Assembly (NCBI GenBank): GCA_964635965.1
Contig: CAZWQX010000042.1
Span: forward strand, 1-25,895
DNA: 25,895 nt
Source: JAKVAV01 sp964635965
GTDB taxonomy: Bacteria; Bacteroidota; Bacteroidia; Flavobacteriales_D; Cryomorphaceae
Direction of reading: 5' to 3'
Shown piece after piece: positions 1-6,561 of this stretch (position 1 is its first letter; every line of letters starts with the position of its first letter). The notes beneath the pieces were generated by a model. The model saw nothing but the letters and a program-made list of their open reading frames with translations. It was not told the origin of the DNA and did not search any database. The position numbers were made by a program, and so were the translations under genes.

Positions 1-62
1 GACTCGAACCCACGACCTGCTGATTACAAATCAGCTGCTCTAGCCAGCTGAGCTACATCGGC
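1..62 (-). tRNA. tRNA-Thr (anticodon UGU), 3' end cut by window edge
   Basis: Read on the minus strand, the gene starts with the acceptor strand GCCGATG at base 62. A D-arm follows (GCTC...GAGC), then an anticodon arm with stem GCTGA/TCAGC and loop TTTGTAA, giving anticodon TGT (plus-strand bases 26-28), which reads ACA threonine codons. The T-arm begins GTGGG-TTCGAGT and the window ends one base into its 3' strand, so the rest of the T-stem and the acceptor 3' strand lie outside. It follows rpsU, xerC and hpf in the same orientation. From family knowledge, this order in Flavobacteriales usually continues into further tRNAs and the tuf/secE/nusG region; that part is not visible here. Confidence 0.95.
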
Positions 63-117
63 ATTCCAATACTTTTCTTTTGGACACGTTTGCCCAACCT
101 TTGTCTAAAAAGGTGTG

Positions 118-125
118 CAAATGTA
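118..125 (-). promoter_or_regulatory. candidate -7 promoter element for the tRNA-Thr
   Basis: On the minus strand the bases read TACATTTG, an exact match to the Bacteroidota -7 consensus TAnnTTTG, about 56 bases upstream of the tRNA. No TTG lies at the usual spacing upstream (the nearest TTTG is about 30 bases away), so the call rests on the -7 box alone. The 194-base gap between hpf and the tRNA (63-256) contains no plausible ORF. Its only inverted repeat (220-226 with 235-241) lacks a T-tail and is not a convincing hpf terminator. Confidence 0.4.
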
Positions 126-256
126 TAAAAGATTTTAGTTGAAAAAAAAGAAAGCCAAAAAAAGTATTGAGGTCATTTCAAATTGTCTGAATCACCTGCA
201 ATAATAGGATATGCCGCGACTCAAAACGAGCGCATTTTGAGCTTCGAAAAAGTGTG

Positions 257-556
257 TTAAACCAGGGCTTGTTTCCCTTTTGTTCTTCTTAGCTGCCTAC
301 GCAGTGCTTCAATGACCAAATCAGTCGCCTCTTCGAAACTCGAAGCTCTTCTTTTAGCAAATAAGTCTTTGCCTGGAATATTCAGCTTAATTTCTGAAAT
401 TTTGTTTCCGTTCTCATTGTTTCTATCCAGTCTTAGATAAACGCTGGCGTCAATTAGCTTATCGTGAAACAATTCAAGCTTTTGAAGTCTTCCTTCGATG
501 AAATGTATAAGCTTAGAATCTGCTTTGAAGTGAACGGAATGCACATTTATTTGCAT
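257..556 (-). CDS. hpf: ribosome hibernation-promoting factor, short HPF/RaiA family
   Basis: This 99-residue protein spans a single HPF/YfiA (ribosomal S30AE) domain. It opens with a beta strand (MQINVHSVHF) and a helix carrying 'IEGRLQKLELFH'. Strands containing 'DASVYLRLDR' and 'SEIKLNIPGKDLFAKRRA' follow, and it ends in a basic helix 'FEEATDLVIEALRRQLRRTKGK'. It is the short form, without the C-terminal dimerisation domain of long HPF. Family members bind the mRNA/tRNA channel of the 30S subunit in starved cells, blocking translation and preserving ribosomes. It lies 35 bases downstream of xerC in the same orientation, so it probably shares the rpsU-xerC transcript. Placement beside the bS21 gene suits a ribosome-state module. 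Product call is firm; short-form mechanism is by homology. Confidence 0.9.
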   Translation of the reverse strand: MQINVHSVHFKADSKLIHFIEGRLQKLELFHDKLIDASVYLRLDRNNENGNKISEIKLNIPGKDLFAKRRASSFEEATDLVIEALRRQLRRTKGKQALV

Positions 557-591
557 ATAAATAGAGAATTAAAAAGTTTATGTAGCCGAAG

Positions 592-1470
592 TCAGCTTTT
601 CGGATGGGTACCTTGATACACCTTTAGAAGCTGCTCAACACTGTTGTGCGTGTAGACCTGAGTTGCTGCAAGCGAGCCATGACCTAATAGTTCTTTAACC
701 GCATTTATATCTGCGCCCTTATTGAGCATATGGGTTGCAAAAGTGTGCCTTAGGACATGAGGACTTTTCTTACTCAAGGTACTCGCCTGAGAAAGGTAAC
801 CATTGACAACTCGATAAACAAGTTTTGGATATAGCTTCTTACCCTTAGAGGTGAGAAAATAAAAGTTAGAATTTCCACCTCCTGCTATTTCGCCTCGTAG
901 CTTTTCATACGAATTCAGTAGGTTTCCCAATTCCGGGGAAAAAGGAACTATTCTCTCCTTCTTTCTCTTGCCATAGACTTTTATAGTCTTCTCTGCGGTA
1001 TTAACATTATGACATTTCAAGCCAATTAATTCAGCGGAGCGGATGCCTGTTTGATAGAAGATCTCAACTATGGCTCTGTCTCTGAGCCCCGTGAAATCAT
1101 CAGTGAAATACTCATTGAGTTTTAAGGTATCTAAGCCTGCCTCATCAACAAAGACAGGTAGCCTCTTCGAGACCTTGGGAAGAATTAGTCTTGACGTTGG
1201 ATCTTGAGTATCTCCAAATACTTTTTTCCGCCACTTGTAGAAAGAACGCAAGGCGCTTACCTTTCGACGAACGCTGCGAGCCGACAGTCCCGTTTCAAGA
1301 GAGTTGGCCATCCAAGAGCGAATGGTTGAGTGATTTGCAGTTAATAGGTTCAGTTCAAATTCAGAGTCCAGAAAGTGGTTGACTCCTTGGAGATCGTTGG
1401 CATATGATTTTGTGGTATGCTCGCTGTACCCCTTTTCGTGTTGCAGATAATCAAGAAATTTTTCGACCAT
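592..1470 (-). CDS. xerC: XerC/XerD-type site-specific tyrosine recombinase
   Basis: The 292-residue protein has an N-terminal SAM-like core-binding domain (about 1-85) and a C-terminal catalytic domain (about 105-285). The full tyrosine recombinase set is present: R144 in 'TGIRSAEL', K168 in 'VYGKRKKE', H238 and R241 in 'PHVLRHTFATH', H264 in 'LLGHGSL', and nucleophile Y273 in 'TQVYTH'. Length and motifs fit the Xer proteins that resolve chromosome dimers at dif, rather than a phage integrase. I chose the ATG at 1470 (MVEKFLDYL...), which matches the usual Xer N-terminus. An in-frame ATG at 1488 would add MFRAFF but lies inside a terminator hairpin. The gene sits between rpsU and hpf, a placement typical of Bacteroidota. 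XerC versus XerD cannot be decided from this sequence. Confidence 0.9.
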   Translation of the reverse strand: MVEKFLDYLQHEKGYSEHTTKSYANDLQGVNHFLDSEFELNLLTANHSTIRSWMANSLETGLSARSVRRKVSALRSFYKWRKKVFGDTQDPTSRLILPKVSKRLPVFVDEAGLDTLKLNEYFTDDFTGLRDRAIVEIFYQTGIRSAELIGLKCHNVNTAEKTIKVYGKRKKERIVPFSPELGNLLNSYEKLRGEIAGGGNSNFYFLTSKGKKLYPKLVYRVVNGYLSQASTLSKKSPHVLRHTFATHMLNKGADINAVKELLGHGSLAATQVYTHNSVEQLLKVYQGTHPKS

Positions 1471-1502
1471 AAAAAAGGCTCTGAACATAAGTCCAGAGCC
1501 TT
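1471..1502 (-). terminator. intrinsic terminator of rpsU, touching the xerC start codon
   Basis: On the minus strand a 12-base-pair stem (1491-1502 with 1475-1486, one G-U pair) closes a UUAU loop and is followed by a T6 run at 1476-1471, directly before the xerC ATG. The stem is better on the minus strand, because the wobble becomes an A-C mismatch on the other strand. It begins 23 bases after the rpsU stop codon. xerC and hpf must therefore be transcribed by read-through, or from a promoter I cannot see. Confidence 0.85.
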
Positions 1503-1525
1503 AAAGATATCATAATGACTACTTA

Positions 1526-1717
1526 CTACTCGTTTTCCTGACGCATTTTGTTAGCGTAAACTGCGCGCAGCTTCTCTTGACGACGTTTTACCGAAGGTTT
1601 GGTGAACTGCTGCCTTTGTCTCAATTCTTTAACAACACCGGTGCGGTCGTACTTTTTTTTAAACTTCTTGAGCGCTCTCTCGATGTTTTCGCCTTCTTTA
1701 ACGGGTATAATAAGCAT
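1526..1717 (-). CDS. rpsU: 30S ribosomal protein bS21
   Basis: The 63-residue basic protein begins MLIIPVKEGENIERALKKFKKKYDR, the usual Bacteroidota bS21 start, and has the long amphipathic helices 'RQQFTKPSVKRRQEKLRAVYANK'. bS21 binds the 30S platform near the 3' end of 16S rRNA. In Bacteroidota, published structures and genetics assign bS21 a part in hiding the anti-Shine-Dalgarno sequence, and rpsU autoregulation through its own SD has been reported in Flavobacterium. Here the bases before the ATG (CAAGAGAC) show only a weak SD-like AAGAG placed very close to the start, so that control is not obvious. A strong promoter lies just upstream and a terminator just downstream, so the gene can be a monocistronic unit with some read-through into xerC-hpf. 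Confidence 0.96.
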   Translation of the reverse strand: MLIIPVKEGENIERALKKFKKKYDRTGVVKELRQRQQFTKPSVKRRQEKLRAVYANKMRQENE

Positions 1718-1739
1718 GTCTCTTGTTCAATTTGGGCTG

Positions 1740-1771
1740 CAAATATAGAAATAATTTGATTGAACCGTCAA
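1740..1771 (-). promoter_or_regulatory. Bacteroidota RpoD promoter of rpsU
   Basis: On the minus strand a -33 TTG (1771-1769) is followed by 21 bases and a perfect -7 box TATATTTG (1747-1740), predicting transcription from about base 1733, some 16 bases before the rpsU ATG. The -33 element overlaps the stop codon of the upstream acyl-CoA dehydrogenase. The same core (CAAATATAG on the plus strand) occurs upstream of secDF and mdh. Confidence 0.75.
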
Positions 1772-2907
1772 GAAAGAATTTTCCTCGAAATTACGAGCTT
1801 CTGAATTTCGCTGGTTCCTTCCCCTATGGTGCAGAGTTTACTATCTCGATAAAACTTTTCTACAGGAAAGTCCTTGGTATATCCGTATCCACCGAATATT
1901 TGAACGGCATCCGTAGCAACCTTGACGGCCACCTCACTCGAGAAGTACTTTGCCATAGCCGATTCCTTAGTGACTTCCTCTCCTTTGTTCTTGAGATCAG
2001 CAGCTTGAAGTGTAAGCAATTCGGCGGCTTCAATTTCCGTAGCCATATCAGCTAATTTGAATGAGATTGCCTGAAAATTTGAAATCGGCTTTCCGAACTG
2101 TTCCCTTTCCTTGCTGTATTGTAAGGCGGCTTCATAAGCACCTTTTGCTATTCCAACAGACAACGCGGCAATGGAAATTCTTCCTCCATCCAAAACTTTC
2201 ATGGCTTGAATGAAACCCTCACCGATTTGGCCCAAAATATTAGCCTCAGGAACCCGGCAATTTTCAAAAACTAATTCTGCCGTTTCACTTGCCCGCATTC
2301 CAAGTTTGTTCTCTTTTTTACCTGCTGAAAATCCTGGCGTACCTCGCTCTACAACAAATGCGGTTATTCCTCTGGTATCCAACAAATCGCCTGTTCTGAC
2401 GAGGACAACCGCAACGTCACCGCTTATCCCATGGGTAATCCAGTTCTTCGTGCCGTTTATCACCCAGTGATCACCGTCTTTGACGGCAGTCGTTTTCATG
2501 CGTAAGGCATCAGACCCCGTATTGCTTTCGGTCAATCCCCAAGCTCCGATCCATTCTCCCGTAGCAAGTTTCGGAAGCCACTTTCTTTTTTGTTCCTCGT
2601 TCCCAAAAGTGAGAATGTGCCCGGTACAAAGTGAATTGTGGGCGGCCACGCTTAGTCCGAGAGAACCGCAAACCTTAGCTATTTCAGAAATAGCGGTATA
2701 GTATTCAAAGTATCCGAATCCTGCACCGCCGTATTCTTCTGGAACAAGAACACCCAAGAGTCCGAATTCTCCCATTTTTTTCATTGTATCAACGGGAAAT
2801 GTCTGGTGTTCATCCCAGTCCATAAAGTGTGGCTTAATTTCGCGTTGGGCGAAATCACGCACCATTTGAGAAACCATTTTTCGGTTCTCGTTTACATCTG
2901 TAATCAT
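1768..2907 (-). CDS. acyl-CoA dehydrogenase, short/branched-chain type
   Basis: The 379-residue protein has the complete acyl-CoA dehydrogenase fold: an N-terminal helical domain (1-115), a middle beta domain with the FAD/substrate signature 'LTESNTGSDA' (125-134), and a C-terminal helical domain with 'EREQFGKPI'. The expected catalytic base is E363 in 'IGEGTSEIQKLVISRKIL', the position used by short-chain and butyryl-type enzymes. Family members remove two hydrogens from acyl-CoA and pass electrons through ETF to the respiratory chain, in fatty acid or branched-chain amino acid breakdown. Length is typical. It is the last gene of a unit after the HhH gene and apt, 23 bases from apt. I see no terminator before the rpsU promoter. 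Substrate chain length cannot be fixed from sequence alone. Confidence 0.93.
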   Translation of the reverse strand: MITDVNENRKMVSQMVRDFAQREIKPHFMDWDEHQTFPVDTMKKMGEFGLLGVLVPEEYGGAGFGYFEYYTAISEIAKVCGSLGLSVAAHNSLCTGHILTFGNEEQKRKWLPKLATGEWIGAWGLTESNTGSDALRMKTTAVKDGDHWVINGTKNWITHGISGDVAVVLVRTGDLLDTRGITAFVVERGTPGFSAGKKENKLGMRASETAELVFENCRVPEANILGQIGEGFIQAMKVLDGGRISIAALSVGIAKGAYEAALQYSKEREQFGKPISNFQAISFKLADMATEIEAAELLTLQAADLKNKGEEVTKESAMAKYFSSEVAVKVATDAVQIFGGYGYTKDFPVEKFYRDSKLCTIGEGTSEIQKLVISRKILS

Positions 2908-2930
2908 TTATTCTTTGTTCAGTTGATGGT

Positions 2931-3464
2931 TCAATCGTAATCTACGACACTCAAAATAGGCTTGTCTGTGCCAGCCAATTTTTCGCGCCCCAGAAGGTTC
3001 TTCAATTCTATTAGAAAAGAAAAACCTGCTACTGCCCCACCTTCCATTTGAATGAGTTCCGAACTTGCCAAAGCAGTTCCACCAGTAGCCAACAAGTCGT
3101 CATGGATAAGAACATTCATTCCCTTTTTAACAACTCCACGGTGCATTTCGATGGTGGCATTCCCGTACTCCAAGTCATACGAATACTCAACTGTATGACT
3201 CGGCAGCTTTCCTTTTTTGCGAATGGCAATAAAAGGAACATTGAGTTCCATGGCCAAGGGCAGGCCAAAAAGGAATCCACGGCTTTCAATTCCCGCAACC
3301 GCATCAATAGCGGTGCCGTCGAACTGATGTAATATCTCCGCGATTACCGCTCTGCTAACCGATGGATTCTCTAATACAGGGGTGATGTCCCGAAATAGTA
3401 TTCCAGGTTTTGGAAAATCGGGAACATCCCTTATGATCGAAATTAGTTGTTGCCTAACGTTCAT
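2931..3464 (-). CDS. apt: adenine phosphoribosyltransferase
   Basis: This 177-residue cytosolic enzyme converts adenine and PRPP to AMP and pyrophosphate in purine salvage. The phosphoribosyltransferase core carries the PRPP loop 'VLIHDDLLATGGTALA' (118-133) with its acidic pair D122/D123. The flexible hood 'AIRKKGKLPSHTVEYSYDLEYG' region is at about 80-101, and the N-terminal 'IRDVPDFPKPGILFRDITPVL' is characteristic of Apt. Length is normal. The start overlaps the stop of the upstream HhH gene as ATGA, indicating translational coupling. The coupling to a membrane-anchored HhH protein and an acyl-CoA dehydrogenase has no evident metabolic logic. Confidence 0.97.
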   Translation of the reverse strand: MNVRQQLISIIRDVPDFPKPGILFRDITPVLENPSVSRAVIAEILHQFDGTAIDAVAGIESRGFLFGLPLAMELNVPFIAIRKKGKLPSHTVEYSYDLEYGNATIEMHRGVVKKGMNVLIHDDLLATGGTALASSELIQMEGGAVAGFSFLIELKNLLGREKLAGTDKPILSVVDYD

Positions 3465-4393
3465 TCACCGAAAGTGAGATAGGGCACAAGTTTACGGCAT
3501 AAATCAGGAGCAAGCAAGTCCGAATCGCAAAGCTCGTTTTGATCACTAAATCCATTTCTTGTTTCTCTTTCAAGAATCAATCTATTGGCAAGGTCAAAAT
3601 CAACATATGGATGTTTTGACAATTCTTGAGCTGATACTGAGTTCACGTCAATTTTCACTAAGTCTTCAGGTCTTAACAGAACTTGATCTGCAAACTCATC
3701 GATTTTATCAGGTGTCATTTTCCATAGTTCAAGCAATTGAGAAAGGTTGTGGTAACCACCTAGTTCGTTTCGGTAAGAGACAATCTGTTGCGCATAAAAG
3801 GAACCAATCCCTTTTAGTCTTTTCAATTCAGAGGTGTCCGCAGTATTGAGATTACATATGAACGGTTTGTACTCAAATGAGGCATAACTAGCGGTATCAG
3901 ACCATTTAATAAGATTGGACCTGTTTGAATCGGAATTGATGGGTCTTTGTCGTGGCAAGCGATTTTCATTTGATGATTCAGGAAGTTGGATATAAGGTTT
4001 GATCAACTCGTACTCTTCGTGATCAATGAAATATAGTTTTGCAAAATCATCGCGCTTCCTGAATCTTCCACCTGCGGATTGATAATTCCTGAGCATTTTG
4101 ATCTCTTTTTCAGAAAATCCCATTTGAAAATAACCCGAATCTGATAGGGTATTAGGATCGAAGTTAAACGGGCTAATTATCGTTTCGGGACGGTCATTCG
4201 AAACATATTCATTCCCTTTTTCTGAAAGTGAATCTTCAATTAGGATAAATTCAAGCGAAACAGGTTTAGGAACGTAAAAGGTTCGGTATGCTTCAACTGA
4301 ACAGAGTACAATAAGAAAAATAATTGCAAGGGCAATTACCGCTCTTCGCTCTGAACGGTAGTATCTGAAAAAAGATTTAACCCGTTCGAGCAT
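3461..4393 (-). CDS. membrane-anchored helix-hairpin-helix (ComEA-like) protein
   Basis: The 310-residue protein has a short basic N-terminus, one transmembrane segment (about 17-35), a linker, and three helix-hairpin-helix modules: about 78-135, 180-240 and 248-306. The middle one is the best, with 'LNTADTSELKRLKGIGSFYAQQIVSYRNELGGYHNLSQLLEL', the classical ComEA/T2SK-type signature (NLNTA...L..LPGIG...A..I...R...G.F). The third, 'IDVNSVSAQELSKHPYVDFDLANRLILERETRNGF', is a close variant. HhH modules usually bind DNA without sequence specificity; ComEA binds incoming DNA in the periplasm during transformation. With the positive-inside rule the repeats would be periplasmic. A DNA uptake role is plausible but unproved, since no other competence gene is in the window. 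It overlaps apt by four bases. Confidence 0.85.
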   Translation of the reverse strand: MLERVKSFFRYYRSERRAVIALAIIFLIVLCSVEAYRTFYVPKPVSLEFILIEDSLSEKGNEYVSNDRPETIISPFNFDPNTLSDSGYFQMGFSEKEIKMLRNYQSAGGRFRKRDDFAKLYFIDHEEYELIKPYIQLPESSNENRLPRQRPINSDSNRSNLIKWSDTASYASFEYKPFICNLNTADTSELKRLKGIGSFYAQQIVSYRNELGGYHNLSQLLELWKMTPDKIDEFADQVLLRPEDLVKIDVNSVSAQELSKHPYVDFDLANRLILERETRNGFSDQNELCDSDLLAPDLCRKLVPYLTFGE

Positions 4394-4638
4394 GCCTCAA
4401 CGTGCAATATTTGAATCGTTTGATCTCACTCAACCTTGACCATTAAAAATATGCATTAATTTCCTTCTTAGTCCTAAAGAGTGAAGGAATAATATCGAAT
4501 TCTTCCGATGGTTCAACTCAGAACCAAATTGCAATTCTGAAAATTGCGTTATCGGAATCGAACATCATGTCAGACCAAAGGAATCCAGGTTTAGCAGGAG
4601 AATGGATGATTCGAAAATATTAGGTCAATTCAATTGCC
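4394..4638. other. intergenic region with a predicted three-way RNA junction
   Basis: No ORF longer than a few dozen codons with a plausible start is seen, and no TAnnTTTG promoter match. At 4503-4557 an outer 6-bp stem (TTCCGA 4503-4508 with TCGGAA 4552-4557) encloses two perfect 6-bp hairpins: TGGTTC-aactca-GAACCA (4509-4526) and GCAATT-ctgaa-AATTGC (4531-4547). It would lie in the 3' region of the symporter transcript, or in the 5' leader of the HhH-apt-acd transcript. Confidence 0.4.
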
Positions 4639-6237
4639 TTATTTTCTCTTAATCGCTTCCAAATATCTTCTCAATTGTTTCTTTACAACTGGGAACAGGA
4701 AGAATAGACCCACCATATTTGGAAAGATCATTGCAAATATCATTGCATCTGAAAAACTCCAAATAGACCCCATACTTGCAGCGGCTCCAATCACTACGAA
4801 AGTCAAGAAAAGGAGCTTGTAAACCAGGTCAGCAGTCTTACCTCTTCCAAAAAGAAATTTCCATGACTGCAAGCCATAGTAAGACCATGAAATCATTGTT
4901 GACACGGCGAATAACACTACTGCTATTGTAAGGAATACATTAGAATATGGGATGTATTGAGCGAAAGCTTTGGAAGTTATTCCCGCTCCTTCATAAGCCA
5001 CACCATCAATCAATACTGATCCCGATCCATCTCCACCGTATTCAAAAAATCCACCAAAATTGAATATAATGATAACCAAGGCAGTCATGGTACAAATAAC
5101 CACTGTGTCAATAAAAGGCTCTAAGAGGGCTACCAAGCCTTCGGAAGCGGAATATTTCGTCTTTACAGCCGAGTGAGCTATCGAGGCAGATCCTGCACCT
5201 GCTTCATTAGAAAATGCCGCCCTTTGAAATCCAACCAAGAGAACTCCCATGATTGAGCCCACACCAAATGCAGTTGGGTTGAAGGCTTCTCTAACTATCA
5301 GGGCGAAGGCATCATCAAGAAATGAAATATTACTTCCGATGATATAAAGGCAGGCAGCAACATACATTAACGCCATAAAAGGAACGATCTTCTCTGTTAC
5401 GGAAGCGATTCTTTTAATACCCCCAATAATAATTACACCAACCAAAATAGCTAAGACCACACCGACTATTGCACCGGCCGCCGTGCTTTGCCAATTAAAC
5501 AACTCCTTAATTACAATTGTAGCCTGATTGGACTGGGCGGCATTTCCACCACCGAAAGATCCTCCAATGCAAAATATCGCAAAGAAAGCAGCTGCAATTT
5601 TCCCAAGCGTCTTAAATCCCTTTGACTTCAGCCCTTTAGAAATGTAGTACATGGGTCCACCGTAAACGGTTCCATCTTCACCAACATCACGAAATTCAAC
5701 CCCCAGAGTACATTCAACAAATTTTGTAGACATTCCGAGCAATCCACAAACAATCATCCAGAAAGTAGCTCCCGGCCCTCCCAAAGCTATAGCAAGAGCA
5801 ACTCCTGCGATATTTCCGTTTCCAACGGTTCCTGAAACTGCCGTAGCAAGTGCTTGAAAATGGCTTACTTCTCCTTCTCTACTTTCGTCTTCAATTGTGT
5901 CTTTAATATCACCGTCGATGGCCAATTCTGCGTTACCCACTTCGTGGTGGTCAATATCGTCGTACTTTCCGCGAACCACGCTGATGGCCTTCCAGAAGTA
6001 TCTGACGTTAGGAAATCCAAAATAAATAGTGAAGAACAGAGCACTACCTACCAAAAGAAGTAGCACAAAAGGAATGTCAGGATCCTTCCAAACCAAGAAG
6101 AATATCACCTCATTAAAGAACTCTGATATCGGAGCAAATGCTTCATCAATTTGTTGATCAAGACCAACTTCTTCGTCCTGAGCAAAAGTTAAAAATGGTA
6201 AGAACAGTGCTAGAAATGAGAGTAGATTTTTCTTCAT
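4639..6237 (-). CDS. sodium:alanine symporter family (AGCS) transporter
   Basis: The 532-residue polytopic inner membrane protein belongs to the alanine/glycine:cation symporters, which couple small neutral amino acid uptake to Na+ or H+. Family motifs are visible: 'SGTVGNGNIAGVALAI' (135-150), 'GMSTKFVECTLGVEFR' (about 168-183), 'GGPMYYISKGL' (193-203) and 'FSNEAGAGSASIAHSA', followed by multiple hydrophobic segments to the C-terminus. Two features are less usual. It starts with a signal-peptide-like segment (MKKNLLSFLALFLPFLTFAQ) before the first core helix, and it has an acidic insert at about 92-122 before the GTVG motif. It is a single-gene unit with intergenic regions on both sides; no convincing terminator follows. 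Specific substrate is not determinable. Confidence 0.92.
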   Translation of the reverse strand: MKKNLLSFLALFLPFLTFAQDEEVGLDQQIDEAFAPISEFFNEVIFFLVWKDPDIPFVLLLLVGSALFFTIYFGFPNVRYFWKAISVVRGKYDDIDHHEVGNAELAIDGDIKDTIEDESREGEVSHFQALATAVSGTVGNGNIAGVALAIALGGPGATFWMIVCGLLGMSTKFVECTLGVEFRDVGEDGTVYGGPMYYISKGLKSKGFKTLGKIAAAFFAIFCIGGSFGGGNAAQSNQATIVIKELFNWQSTAAGAIVGVVLAILVGVIIIGGIKRIASVTEKIVPFMALMYVAACLYIIGSNISFLDDAFALIVREAFNPTAFGVGSIMGVLLVGFQRAAFSNEAGAGSASIAHSAVKTKYSASEGLVALLEPFIDTVVICTMTALVIIIFNFGGFFEYGGDGSGSVLIDGVAYEGAGITSKAFAQYIPYSNVFLTIAVVLFAVSTMISWSYYGLQSWKFLFGRGKTADLVYKLLFLTFVVIGAAASMGSIWSFSDAMIFAMIFPNMVGLFFLFPVVKKQLRRYLEAIKRK

Positions 6238-6250
6238 AAGACGGGTTTAC

Positions 6251-6264
6251 GCTAATGGATTAGC
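6251..6264. promoter_or_regulatory. dyad symmetry upstream of the AGCS transporter
   Basis: GCTAAT-GG-ATTAGC is a perfect 6+6 inverted repeat whose near edge is 14 bases from the transporter ATG. The two-base centre is too short for a stable hairpin loop at full pairing, so a protein-binding operator is more likely than an RNA structure. A wider repeat, AGACGG (6239-6244) with CCGTCT (6297-6302), surrounds it. No regulator gene is adjacent. Confidence 0.35.
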
Positions 6265-6327
6265 ACAAGAATCCCGCTAAAAAAGGAAAATTAGTCCGTC
6301 TGACAAAATGTTATGGTGTAGCTAGCG

Positions 6328-6561
6328 CTAGAGATCCCAGATGGTTTTTTTATTTCGGAGCCTGAAAAAGTCTTTGTGCTCCAACCAAAAGGCCATGAAG
6401 AGATAAATAATCAAAGGAGATCCCAGAGTAATAAAAGAGATGTATATGAAATACATTCGAACCTTTGATGAAGAAATACCCAATCTTCTTCCCCACCAGG
6501 CACATACTCCGAAGGCTTGCTTTTCAAAGAAGTTGTATATGGGATTAATCAATCTATTCAT
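6328..6561 (-). CDS. small PspC domain membrane protein
   Basis: The 77-residue protein matches the PspC domain: an N-terminal 'PIYNFFEKQAFGVCAWWGRRLGISSSKVRMYFIY' segment leading into one or two hydrophobic stretches (about 36-60), then a short basic tail. PspC proteins sit in the inner membrane. In enterobacteria PspC senses envelope stress with PspA/PspB, but Bacteroidota carry many stand-alone PspC proteins without a known partner, and no pspA or pspB is visible here. Its start overlaps the end of the DUF2851 gene by eight bases, so the two are translationally coupled as the last genes of the purM operon. The stop codon lies in a 10-base palindrome, CTAGCGCTAG (6322-6331). Confidence 0.82.
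   Translation of the reverse strand: MNRLINPIYNFFEKQAFGVCAWWGRRLGISSSKVRMYFIYISFITLGSPLIIYLFMAFWLEHKDFFRLRNKKTIWDL

Noticed and set aside
220..241. An hpf terminator
   Set aside because: CTCAAAA/TTTTGAG forms a weak stem and no T-run follows on the minus strand.
1471..1488. The ATG at 1488 as the xerC start
   Set aside because: It lies within the rpsU terminator hairpin and adds residues not typical of Xer proteins; the ATG at 1470 fits the family. It is kept only as a regulatory possibility.
4503..4557. A purine riboswitch upstream of apt
   Set aside because: The three-stem shape invites it, but the conserved junction bases and kissing-loop GG/CC pairs are absent.
6322..6331. The CTAGCGCTAG palindrome as a terminator of the purM operon
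   Set aside because: It is only ten bases, has no loop and no T-tail, and overlaps the pspC stop codon; likely chance.
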